Part shown: piece after piece, positions 1-7,242 of the stretch | How the letters are laid out: each line of letters starts with the position of its first letter | How positions within the stretch are numbered: position 1 is the first letter of the stretch | From: Betaproteobacteria bacterium | GTDB lineage: Bacteria; Pseudomonadota; Gammaproteobacteria; Burkholderiales; WYBJ01 | Length of the DNA: 45,134 nt | NCBI GenBank assembly: GCA_009377585.1 | Contig: WHTS01000045.1 | Span: 1 to 45,134 of the forward strand | Reading direction: 5' to 3' | Translations under genes and position numbers: made by a program | Notes under the pieces: generated by a model | Database searches by the model: none | Told to the model about the DNA's origin: nothing | Seen by the model: only the letters and a program-made list of their open reading frames with translations

Positions 1-28
1 CAGCTAAAGCTGACCGGCTAAAGCCGGT
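1..28. repeat. Two adjacent REP-like palindromes
   Basis: Two perfect hairpins stand side by side: CAGC-TAAA-GCTG at 1-12 and ACCGGC-TAAA-GCCGGT at 13-28, both with the same TAAA loop. They look like repetitive extragenic palindromes rather than a terminator, as no T-run follows. A related palindrome (CCGGC-ATA-GCCGG) lies at the other end of the window, so an assembly may have broken at this repeat family. Confidence 0.6.
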
Positions 29-124
29 GGCTTAAACCTTGTGATCGATAGTGAAGCGAAAAAATCTGGCGGCAGCGAGTCCCGTTGTAAAGGACTGCCG
101 CTCGTCCCGACGCCAAGGTCTGAT

Positions 125-670
125 TCAGCGTCTCGCGCAACTTTCCAAACTGAAAAACCACGCAGACTTTTCCCTTGTCACTGCCGTTCGCATAGTGCCT
201 CCATAGATGGTCCGAGTTCTCCATAGAAAGGCAGCATGCGTAGGTTCGCGTCCGCGCGCGGGCGTAGCTTCGAGGAGTATCGATTCGGTGCGGAGAATGC
301 GAGCCTCTCCGATCAGCTCGATGGCGCGCCGGCGAAATCGCTTCTTCTCGTCCGATGCAATGTAACATCCCGTGGTCGCAGCGAGTGCCAGGCACGCCGC
401 TTCTCCCCGCCCCATCACATCGCGCAACTCGGCGAAGAGTGCCAGGGCTTCGATCGTGTCGACGACTATCTGCCCGAGATGGCCCGCAGCTATCGCCGCG
501 GCGAGAGTGTCCTGCTGCGCCTGGTTCGTGATTTCCCCCACCACTTCCTCGGGTACGAGGAAGCGATAAACATCGAGCTTGCCGAGAAGCGGTAGCTGAC
601 CGATTCGCAGCAGATTGATGAGAACGTTCGCGTCGGTGATGACGACGACTGTCTCGGCGTTCGTGGCCAT
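125..670 (-). CDS. PIN-domain toxin (putative ribonuclease)
   Basis: This 181-residue protein has the layout of a PIN-fold RNase of the DUF3368 type. The first acidic motif is ITDANVLINL (Asp13), a GRGEAACLALA helix lies near residue 90, and an IASDEKK motif carries the later acidic residue. PIN toxins cut RNA and are neutralised by a cognate antitoxin. Its start lies 24 bp after the stop of the upstream XRE/ImmA-IrrE gene on the same strand, so the two form an antitoxin-first operon. The last 45 residues (after RILRTES) resemble the family less well than the rest and may hold an old frameshift. The RNA target cannot be inferred. Confidence 0.75.
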   Translation of the reverse strand: MATNAETVVVITDANVLINLLRIGQLPLLGKLDVYRFLVPEEVVGEITNQAQQDTLAAAIAAGHLGQIVVDTIEALALFAELRDVMGRGEAACLALAATTGCYIASDEKKRFRRRAIELIGEARILRTESILLEATPARGREPTHAAFLWRTRTIYGGTMRTAVTREKSAWFFSLESCARR

Positions 671-694
671 TGATTACGCTCGCGCCGAGGCGGG

Positions 695-1930
695 TCAATC
701 CAGTTTCGCAGAAGCAAGGGTGACATCGAGATCGTTCTGACCTAAGTGAACCATGGCCGCTAGTTCAGCAAGCTTCGTGCGCGTGATCTCGTCTCGACGA
801 TAGGCTTCCAGCGCAAGAGCAAGAAAGCGCCGACGGAAATCGTCGCGCGACAAGTCTTCCAGCGGAGCTTCCGGTGCTGCGAGGAAGTTCGCGATCGTCT
901 GCCCCGCTCCGCTGTCTTCTTCGGCCTTGAGGCGCTGGAATTCGCGCTCGTCGATCAGCCGAAGGTTCTTGATGCGATACAACGCCGAGATCCGGCTCGC
1001 CCCGAAGTGGTGAGCGAGCAATGCAACATCGTAGAGTTGGATGTCCTGGGATCCGGGCGCGGCGCGTTGCTCGACCTGCACCGCCTCGGCTTCGTCGAAC
1101 ACGGCGATCTGCGCGCGGCTTGCCCCTCCCTTGCCAAACGCGAGCACGAACTGCGCGACACCGTCGGCCGGCATCAGAAACTCCGCGGCGAATGCGTTCG
1201 CGCGAACTTCGAGGAGATCCGAACGATTCTCCGCGCGGCTGATGGCACCGGCTCGGTCCCGATCCAGCAGCACGTGACCGTACTCGTGAGCCAGGGAGAA
1301 ACGCTGGCGGACCGCCGCATGTTTCGCGTTGATCACGACGAACACGCCGATCGTGCTGTCGACAAGCGTCAATCCCGAGATATTTTCAGGGAGCGCGACA
1401 ACCGCGGTGCGAATCCCCTGAGACTCGAGCAAATCGCTCAAGTCACCGATTGGCGCCACGCCGAGCCCCAGCCTCTGCCGTTCCTCGGTGGCGACCTTTT
1501 GGCCCTGCTGAATGGCGTCCCAGCGCGATTTCGGAGCAGGCAATTCGTAAGACGCGGTGAGCAGCTGAACCCTGTCTATTTCGAGCAAACGCTCGAGATT
1601 GGTCATCTCGTGGCCTAGCGCCAGGCTGTCTTGCAACGCCTTCACTAGATCGGCCTGCTCTGCGAGCTCGGCATCGGAACGAAAAAGCGCTGCGAGCGCA
1701 TCGCGCTCGACGAAGGAATCTGCAAAGAAAGACTTGATGTCGCGCCCCACGGCGTGAGCGATTCGATCCAGCTCCAGACTGGAAACCGAGCGCGTCCCAG
1801 CCTCGATCTGCCCAATCGCCACCCGGTTCAGCCCTGCGAATTCGCCCAGTTGCTCCTGCGTAAGTCCGCAACTTTCCCTGGCGGACCGAATCCGCCGCCC
1901 TAGCTCCTCTCTCGTCAGTTCCATTCGCAT
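695..1930 (-). CDS. XRE-family regulator with ImmA/IrrE metallopeptidase domain (antitoxin)
   Basis: The protein has 411 residues. An XRE helix-turn-helix lies at about residues 9-64. A gluzincin-type ImmA/IrrE domain follows, with HEYGH at 215-219 and a downstream helix containing ANAFAAEFLMP, which carries the third zinc ligand. Proteins of this architecture act as DNA-binding antitoxins or as proteases that remove a repressor. It precedes the PIN toxin by 24 bp, which supports a toxin-antitoxin role. I chose the ATG at 1930; a second ATG two codons later would serve equally. It diverges from the CBASS side across about 80 bp, so the two units may share control. Confidence 0.82.
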   Translation of the reverse strand: MRMELTREELGRRIRSARESCGLTQEQLGEFAGLNRVAIGQIEAGTRSVSSLELDRIAHAVGRDIKSFFADSFVERDALAALFRSDAELAEQADLVKALQDSLALGHEMTNLERLLEIDRVQLLTASYELPAPKSRWDAIQQGQKVATEERQRLGLGVAPIGDLSDLLESQGIRTAVVALPENISGLTLVDSTIGVFVVINAKHAAVRQRFSLAHEYGHVLLDRDRAGAISRAENRSDLLEVRANAFAAEFLMPADGVAQFVLAFGKGGASRAQIAVFDEAEAVQVEQRAAPGSQDIQLYDVALLAHHFGASRISALYRIKNLRLIDEREFQRLKAEEDSGAGQTIANFLAAPEAPLEDLSRDDFRRRFLALALEAYRRDEITRTKLAELAAMVHLGQNDLDVTLASAKLD

Positions 1931-1944
1931 CCCCCGAATTGGCC

Positions 1945-1979
1945 TTGCGCATGATGTATTATCTTGCTAGTATTGTCAA
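1945..1979. promoter_or_regulatory. Overlapping divergent promoter candidates
   Basis: Rightward, TTGCGC (1945-1950) and TAGTAT (1968-1973) are separated by 17 bp, a fair sigma-70 match ahead of the YdjM-like gene and CBASS. Leftward, a perfect TTGACA occurs on the minus strand at 1974-1979 with a weak CATCAT 17 bp further, ahead of the antitoxin gene. The two overlap, so binding of the XRE antitoxin here could affect both operons. This is prediction only. Confidence 0.4.
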
Positions 1980-2008
1980 TAAATGGATTCAATGAAAGGC
2001 ATCATGAC

Positions 2009-2367
2009 ATGAGCGCAGCCATACACCAGTGGACCGCCGCCCTCGCCACAGGGGCCGTTTTGCGCTCTCGTGAAGTAGACCGCGGCGAGGCGACCGCCGC
2101 TTGGCCGCTCGCGGGTGGCGGCCTCGCCGCCCTGCTCACGAAGCTGCCGGATGTGCTTGAACCCGCCGCCTATCCACACCACCGCCAGTTCTTCCACAGC
2201 GTGGCCTTCGCGGCCGTCGTGGCGGCAGGCTGGAAGGCGATTACGAGTGGCAGCCGCAATCCGATGAAGGCCGCTTCTGGCGCAAGGTCGGGATGATCGG
2301 AGCCTACCTCTGCCACCTCGCCCTCGATGCGCTGGCGGCGCGTTCGCTTCCGCTGGTGGGGCGGTGA
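2009..2367 (+). pseudogene. YdjM-like (metal-dependent hydrolase family) membrane protein, frameshifted
   Basis: The frame from ATG 2009 encodes MSAAIHQWTAALATG and then a KLPDVLEPAAYPHHRQFFHS segment, which is the histidine-rich N-terminal half of the YdjM/DUF457 membrane family. Around 2230-2240 the matching sequence changes frame and continues as a GDYEWQPQSDEG stretch and then LALDALAARSLPLVGR to the TGA at 2365-2367. So one indel breaks the gene into two halves that together have family length (about 119 residues). It lies 16 bp before the CD-NTase gene and is co-directional. It could be a real mutation or a sequence error. Its role next to CBASS is unknown. Confidence 0.6.
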
Positions 2368-2383
2368 ATATAGGAGCATCGCG

Positions 2384-3586
2384 ATGCACGCCGATCCCAA
2401 GTTGACCGAACTCACCTCGCACAAGCGGCGGTTACTGGTCGGAACACTCGATGCGCTGTTCGCGCAGATCGATTTGACCGACAGCCAGTACGAGACAGCG
2501 AAAAACCGGTACGAAGCCGTGAGCGCCTGGCTTGCAGAAGGCGAATCGCCGTTTCTGAAGGTCGCCTCGATCTACGCGCAGGGGTCAATTGCAGTTGGCA
2601 CTGCCAACAAGCCGATCGGGCGCGCCGAATTCGACGTAGACCTTGTATGCCATCTGCCCTCCGTGGGTGCTACCTCCAATCCAGCTGCGGTCAAGGCACT
2701 GATCGGCGATCGACTGAAAGCCCATGCCACCTACGCTTCGATGCTCGAACAGAAGCGGCGCTGCTGGCGCCTGTGCTACGCGAACGAGTTCCACCTCGAC
2801 ATCACGCCGTCAATTCCCAACCCAGCATGCGGCAATGGCGGTGAGTTGGTGCCGGACAGGGCGCTGTCGGTGTGGAAGCCTACCAATCCAAAGGGATACG
2901 CGGCACGGTTCGAGCAGTATGCAGCGTTGCGGCCGAGGCTCTATCTGCGCGAGGCCGCGGTTGCGGCGAAACGCGCGGAGGTGGAGGACTTTCCAGAGCA
3001 GGAAATGCGCAAGCCTGCCTTGAAGCGGATTGTGCAGCTTCTGAAGCGGCATCGCGACGTGTGGTTTGCCGCCGCCAAGCGCAGCGAGCTCGCGCCCATC
3101 AGCATCATCCTGACGACCCTCGCAGCGCGGTCCTACGCACATTGCACCGCCCGGTTCGCCTACGCGGACACCTACGAACTGATTCTCGACGTGGTGCGCC
3201 GCATCTCCGATTTCATCGTGGTCGAGGAGCGAAACGGAAGGCCGTTCTACTTCATCGAGAACGAGACAACTGCCGGCGAGAACTTCGCCGACAAGTGGAA
3301 TCTCGACCAGCTCCTTCCTCAAACCTTCTATGTCTGGCACAGGGATGCCATCGCCATGCTCGAAGAACTGGTCGGCATCGACGGAAAGGATCGACTCGGC
3401 CAAGTGCTTCAGAAATCCTTTGGCGCGAGTCAGGATGCTGTTCGGGGTGCAATGGCCCCGCTTGCTTCCGCAGTCGGCAATGCGCGGGCGGCAGGATCGC
3501 TGCTCATCGCGCCGAGCTTGGGCGTCGTCACGTCGCCTGCGGCTGGGCGCGTAGGCGTTCGCCCGAATACGTTCTTCGGCCGGTAG
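2384..3586 (+). CDS. CBASS CD-NTase (cGAS/DncV-like nucleotidyltransferase)
   Basis: The 400-residue protein has the CD-NTase active site: GSIAVGT at 67-73, FDVDLV with Asp84 and Asp86, and a third acidic residue Asp139 in HLDITPSIP. On phage infection such enzymes make cyclic di- or oligonucleotides that switch on a paired effector. I chose ATG 2384 because AGGAG sits just upstream and the sequence before it is not family-like. The stop is one base from the next start (E2-like), then comes a patatin, so this is a CBASS operon. The C-terminus ends RPNTFFGR; in type II CBASS the CD-NTase tail is the conjugated end. The exact nucleotide product cannot be read from sequence. Confidence 0.9.
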   Translation: MHADPKLTELTSHKRRLLVGTLDALFAQIDLTDSQYETAKNRYEAVSAWLAEGESPFLKVASIYAQGSIAVGTANKPIGRAEFDVDLVCHLPSVGATSNPAAVKALIGDRLKAHATYASMLEQKRRCWRLCYANEFHLDITPSIPNPACGNGGELVPDRALSVWKPTNPKGYAARFEQYAALRPRLYLREAAVAAKRAEVEDFPEQEMRKPALKRIVQLLKRHRDVWFAAAKRSELAPISIILTTLAARSYAHCTARFAYADTYELILDVVRRISDFIVVEERNGRPFYFIENETTAGENFADKWNLDQLLPQTFYVWHRDAIAMLEELVGIDGKDRLGQVLQKSFGASQDAVRGAMAPLASAVGNARAAGSLLIAPSLGVVTSPAAGRVGVRPNTFFGR

Positions 3587-3587
3587 C

Positions 3588-4022
3588 GTGCGAAAAGTCC
3601 ACGACCCCTGGCTCAGCCCTGAACAGCAGTGGTTGCGTCTTCGGGCAAGCGCAGTCTGCCGTGGGCACGGCGTCGCGCGGCGGGGTGAACTGGTCTGGGA
3701 CATGCAGATCCGGCCGTCGCCACTCAGCCGGCTGTACGCCGTCCGCATTCGCTACCGGCGCGGCGATACGCCCGACGTAGTGGTCGTCTCACCGGACCTC
3801 AATGAGTTGGCAGACGGTCGGTATCTGCCGCACGTGTACTCGACGAAACCGGTGCGGCTCTGCCTCTTCGATCCGCAATCCGCGGAATGGTCCCCCAGCG
3901 CCTCGATCGCGGACACGATCGTGCCCTGGACCTACCTGTGGCTTTTCTTCTTCGAGGAATGGCTGGTAACGGACGAGTGGAAAGGTGGCGGCCGCCATCC
4001 GGAGGTTCGCGATGCGGCCTAA
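3588..4022 (+). CDS. E2-like ubiquitin-conjugation fold protein of type II-short CBASS
   Basis: This 144-residue protein begins with GTG one base after the CD-NTase stop and overlaps the patatin gene by 11 bp, so the three are translationally coupled. The order of motifs fits a UBC/E2 fold: LYAVRIRY strand, VVVSPDL, PHVYS at 81-85, RLCLF with the candidate catalytic Cys92, Trp101, IADTIVPW, and the helix LWLFFFEEWL, then a KGGGRHP tail. In type II CBASS an E2 (fused to E1 in the long form) primes the CD-NTase by linking its C-terminus. Here there is no E1 and no JAB/Cap3 gene, which matches the short form. Identification rests on motif pattern, not on alignment. Confidence 0.78.
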   Translation: MRKVHDPWLSPEQQWLRLRASAVCRGHGVARRGELVWDMQIRPSPLSRLYAVRIRYRRGDTPDVVVVSPDLNELADGRYLPHVYSTKPVRLCLFDPQSAEWSPSASIADTIVPWTYLWLFFFEEWLVTDEWKGGGRHPEVRDAA

Positions 4023-5106
4023 ACGGCGAGTCCTCGCGATCGACGGTGGAGGGATCAAGGGCATGCTCGCTGCGGCATTTCTCAACACTGTCGAGACCAC
4101 AACCGGAAAGCGGATCGCCCACCATTTCGACTTGATCGCTGGCACGTCGACCGGGGGCATCATCGCGCTCGCCCTGGGGTTGGGTCTGTCAGCGCGCGAG
4201 ATCGTCGACTTCTACGTCCGGGAGGGGCCTCGCATTTTCGATCAGACGGACACGACAAGGGCGAAGGGAGTTGTGCAAGGATGGTTGGCCAAGATGCGTG
4301 CGTGGAGACGCCGCGGCCAACAGTTTGCCTGGCCGAAGTACGAGCCGGAAGCCCTTCGTGAAGCGCTGACGACAGCCTTCGGGTCAAGGACTCTTGGCGA
4401 TAGCACGTTACGTCTCGTGATTCCCGCCTACCATGGCGACAAGGACGATCTCTACGTCTTCAAGACTCGCCATCATCCCCGTCTGCAGGTGGACTGGCGG
4501 GAACGAGCAGTCGACGTCGCGCTGGCGACCGCGGCGGCGCCGACCTACTTTCGAGCGCACGTCATGCCGAACGGTGCGCCACTGATCGATGGTGGCATCT
4601 GGGCCAACAACCCCGCAGGTGTCGCCGCTGTCGAAGCACGGAGCGTGCTGGGCTGGAAGGACGATGACCTGTTCGTCTTGAGCTTGGGCTGCACCGAGGA
4701 GATCTTCGATGTCCCAACGTCAGCCGGCTACAAAGACCTATTGCTGAGGTCGACGGAGCTTTTCATGCGCGGGCAATCTCGAGCCTCGGCAGGCACTGCG
4801 AAACTATTGTGCGGCCACACGGAGATGGCACCGCGGTATTTCCGATACCAGCCCGTCGTCCCTCAAGGAAAGTTCGCGCTGGATAGCGTCGCGATGATCG
4901 ACCGTCTACGAGGCCTTGGGGCGAGCTGTGCACGAGACGCTCTGCCGCCCCTTGAGGCATTCTTCTTGGACACGCGCGCTGAACCGTTCGTCGCGGTCGA
5001 TCGTGCCGCTCCTCATGAGCGTTCATCAGCTTTGAACACGGGCGATCAAGTCGCAACCGGTATTGGGTGGCACGATTCGACTAAGGCACTCCGGGGCGCT
5101 CATTGA
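4012..5106 (+). CDS. Patatin-like phospholipase, CBASS effector (CapV-like)
   Basis: The 364-residue protein has all patatin elements: oxyanion loop DGGGIKG at 11-17, nucleophile elbow GTSTGG with Ser46, and the second catalytic residue Asp193 in LIDGGIWANNP. CapV-type effectors are switched on by the cyclic nucleotide and degrade membrane phospholipids, killing the infected cell. ATG 4012 is preferred because GGAGG lies at 4001-4005; it starts inside the end of the E2-like gene. It is the last gene of the CBASS operon and is followed at once by repeat R1. The C-terminal third has no motif that I recognise. Confidence 0.9.
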   Translation: MRPKRRVLAIDGGGIKGMLAAAFLNTVETTTGKRIAHHFDLIAGTSTGGIIALALGLGLSAREIVDFYVREGPRIFDQTDTTRAKGVVQGWLAKMRAWRRRGQQFAWPKYEPEALREALTTAFGSRTLGDSTLRLVIPAYHGDKDDLYVFKTRHHPRLQVDWRERAVDVALATAAAPTYFRAHVMPNGAPLIDGGIWANNPAGVAAVEARSVLGWKDDDLFVLSLGCTEEIFDVPTSAGYKDLLLRSTELFMRGQSRASAGTAKLLCGHTEMAPRYFRYQPVVPQGKFALDSVAMIDRLRGLGASCARDALPPLEAFFLDTRAEPFVAVDRAAPHERSSALNTGDQVATGIGWHDSTKALRGAH

Positions 5107-5118
5107 TCTTTTCCGATC

Positions 5119-5515
5119 TACCGTCAGAAATACCGTCAACGTAGACTTGGTCGGTAAGATTGTTCCTTATAATCAATGCCTGCAATTCTCGTTGATGATG
5201 TTAGTTACAAGTGTTCCTCGATAGTAGTCGATAGTCTCCGAAGGCCCCCCTACTCCCACTCAATCATCAACGGCACCGATAAACCGTTGTCACGTATAGA
5301 ACTTTTTTCAACATGTAGCATTTCTACCGTCAGATCTACCGTCATTTGCATCTGATACCCAAAATTAGCATTCAGCATCTATCGCCTACTATCGAAACCT
5401 ATCGACGTTCCAACGCGCGTACCCTTCAGGATCTATCGGTACATATCGCTGGCAACGTTTTTCTCGCCATGCAAGCTTTCGGTATCTATCGAGGACCATC
5501 GGCAGCGCAAATTCA
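5119..5515. repeat. Island repeat R1 (GuaA-like attachment site with two-sided arms)
   Basis: The core at 5251-5273 reads on the minus strand as PLMIEWE-stop. To its left are TACCGTCA at 5119 and 5131 and CGATAG repeats (about 5218-5236). To its right are TACCGTCA at 5325 and 5337 and many TATCG units up to about 5500. Iterons within each pair are 12 bp apart. The right edge truncates an antitoxin gene. Of the four copies only R1 and R4 carry arms on both sides, as expected of a complete recombination site. The link to GuaA is inferred from the IEWE ending. Confidence 0.7.
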
Positions 5516-5516
5516 G

Positions 5517-5642
5517 CGGCATACACCGGTGGTCGAATTCGCGCAGCGTAACCTGCTCCATCACGCCAACGGCATGCAGCCCCTTGGCCGTCTCGTGTAC
5601 AGCCTCAAGAATTGCCGATCTGGTCTTGCGCATCGCAATCAA
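5517..5642 (-). pseudogene. Truncated HTH antitoxin fragment
   Basis: About 42 residues match the N-terminus of small XRE regulators of the HigA/NadS type (ILEAVHETAKGLH, then VTLREFDHRC). The helix-turn-helix that should follow is missing, because the frame runs straight into the TATCG repeat block of R1. No matching RelE/HigB toxin is adjacent. It marks a recombination boundary. Confidence 0.6.
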
Positions 5643-5648
5643 CCTCCA

Positions 5649-5972
5649 TCAACTCCCGTACCAGCGACGGTAAGCATCAATCCATTCCGCCCCCTCTGGC
5701 CGCGGGTCGGGCATTGGCAGATCGAGGATTGGGATTGCTTGAGTCGCCTTTCCACGCGAGCAAATGGCGACGATTTGGTCGCGCTTGGTGATATCGACCT
5801 TGGCAACCGTTACTTCCTGCCCAACCACCTGGGTCACGAATGGAAGGGCGAGATTCTCCTCGATCATCGCGAAGAACCCGCCAGCCTGCTCCGATTCGTC
5901 GTAGGCGTCGGTGGTCGCCTCCTCGATCAGCTTATCCAGATATTTCGTGCCAAATTGCGATGTCTTTCTCAT
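5649..5972 (-). CDS. Small calcium-binding-domain-like protein
   Basis: This 107-residue protein has a segment MIEENLALPF, then VTVAKVDI, IVAICSRGK, AIPILDLPMPDP and EGAEWIDAYRRW. The pattern resembles a family annotated as calcium-binding protein (PF11535-like) that is common in accessory regions, but I see no EF-hand and metal binding is not shown. It starts 18 bp after the stop of the 386-residue gene and lies just upstream of the antitoxin fragment on the same strand, so it is probably the end of a cassette operon. Confidence 0.6.
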   Translation of the reverse strand: MRKTSQFGTKYLDKLIEEATTDAYDESEQAGGFFAMIEENLALPFVTQVVGQEVTVAKVDITKRDQIVAICSRGKATQAIPILDLPMPDPRPEGAEWIDAYRRWYGS

Positions 5973-5990
5973 TTTCGCCTTCTATCATTG

Positions 5991-7151
5991 CTACGACTTC
6001 TTCCAGAGCCCCGCATCGGCCAGACGCCGGACCAAGGCACCGCGTTTTCCATGCCGGGCCATGAATTGCGCCAATTTCCGGTCGAAGTCGGCTCGGGAGG
6101 CGCAAAGCGTATAGGCTTCGGCTAACTCGACGAGAGCGCGTTTTACCTCATCGTAAGCAGAGGCGATGCCACGTTCGGCTCGGGTATCGGCAACTTGCCA
6201 GCACTGGTCGAAATCAGCAGCCAGTGTGCGCAGGTAGGTTTCATGCTTGGCCCGCCGCTCAGCTTCAACCTTTCTGCGCTGCACCGCTTCCTGCTTTTTT
6301 CTCGTTTCGGCAGCGGACGCAGCCAACTCCTGAAGTTCGGCGACAGTACGCCGGCGCGGTTCAGGTTTTCCAATCGGCTGCTGTTTGCGCTGCCAAGCAA
6401 GGAATCGTAATTCCAGCCGACGCTCGGCTTGCTGCGCGTGTCCTGTCAGGAGCAGTTTGAGCACTGCTATTTTCTCTGCCGTTGGAAGTTCGGCGATCCA
6501 GGCGTCCGCTTCCGGATCGCTCTTGGTATCGAGGTCGGGTGCTTGCTGGTCAGGCAATCCGGCCGCTGTAATCAGGTCCCGACCGATTTCGAGAAATTCC
6601 GCCAGCGATTGCTGGGCAGCGGTCAGTCGTGAAAGACCGCGCGGCGGCGGGGGCTCGGTGGCATCTTCGTCAACTTCGCCGGCGCTCACGCCGGCCAGCC
6701 AGCCGAGATACAACGGACGAATGTCGCCACTCAGCAGTTCGTCGCGCAATGGGGCCAGCCGGCCCATCCAGCCACGCCCATCCTCCTCGGCAAAGCGATC
6801 GTAGTTGTCACTCTCGCTCAGTGCCCATTCGAACAGCCAATGTGTTTTCGTCTGCTCCACCGAAAAAGCGGATTCAGTTTCAAAGGTCCGGAGAGTCTCA
6901 GCATCGAAAGCACCCCTTGGCACCCGCAAGTATAGACTGCAAGTACACCAGTTAGCGACATAGACGTGAGCGTCAAAGTATCGCCGCATCCAGTCGACTG
7001 GATCTCCCTTGAGATTGCCCCACTGGTAATCATTGACGAAACTGGTCGGAGTAATGCTGGCGCGAGACGAGCGCGAGCGCAACTCGGCCATTTGCTTCGG
7101 CGTCAGTGGTTCATCGATGGCGATGAATTCGTAGTACTGGTACTCGCTCAT
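5991..7151 (-). CDS. Unidentified 386-residue protein of the defence cassette
   Basis: I do not recognise the family. Residues 1-170 form a compact, aromatic-rich domain (for example YQYYEFIAID near the start and THWLFEWALSESDNYDRFAEEDG). The middle is acidic and proline-rich. Residues 240-340 are a charged helical region with long runs of Arg, Lys and Glu (a likely coiled coil), and the end has several basic helices. There is no signal peptide or membrane segment. It lies between the TOTE-type primase-helicase (92 bp upstream) and a small calcium-binding-like gene, all on one strand between repeats R1 and R2, so a role in the same defence cassette is possible. Confidence 0.7.
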   Translation of the reverse strand: MSEYQYYEFIAIDEPLTPKQMAELRSRSSRASITPTSFVNDYQWGNLKGDPVDWMRRYFDAHVYVANWCTCSLYLRVPRGAFDAETLRTFETESAFSVEQTKTHWLFEWALSESDNYDRFAEEDGRGWMGRLAPLRDELLSGDIRPLYLGWLAGVSAGEVDEDATEPPPPRGLSRLTAAQQSLAEFLEIGRDLITAAGLPDQQAPDLDTKSDPEADAWIAELPTAEKIAVLKLLLTGHAQQAERRLELRFLAWQRKQQPIGKPEPRRRTVAELQELAASAAETRKKQEAVQRRKVEAERRAKHETYLRTLAADFDQCWQVADTRAERGIASAYDEVKRALVELAEAYTLCASRADFDRKLAQFMARHGKRGALVRRLADAGLWKKS

Positions 7152-7242
7152 GCCAATTCACTTTCTTTGAAATCGGGCCATTTCTATTTCAGGTATCTTC
7201 ATCCTAAATTCGTCGGACTCGAACGATGTGATTGATGATAAG

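Noticed and set aside
18-698. A longer minus-strand frame overlapping the PIN gene
   Set aside because: Its translation is Arg/Ser/His-rich without motifs, whereas the 125-670 frame has PIN acidic motifs.
5119-5344. TACCGTCA iterons as a plasmid replication origin
   Set aside because: No replication initiator gene or AT-rich box is near, and the same set occurs four times in the window.
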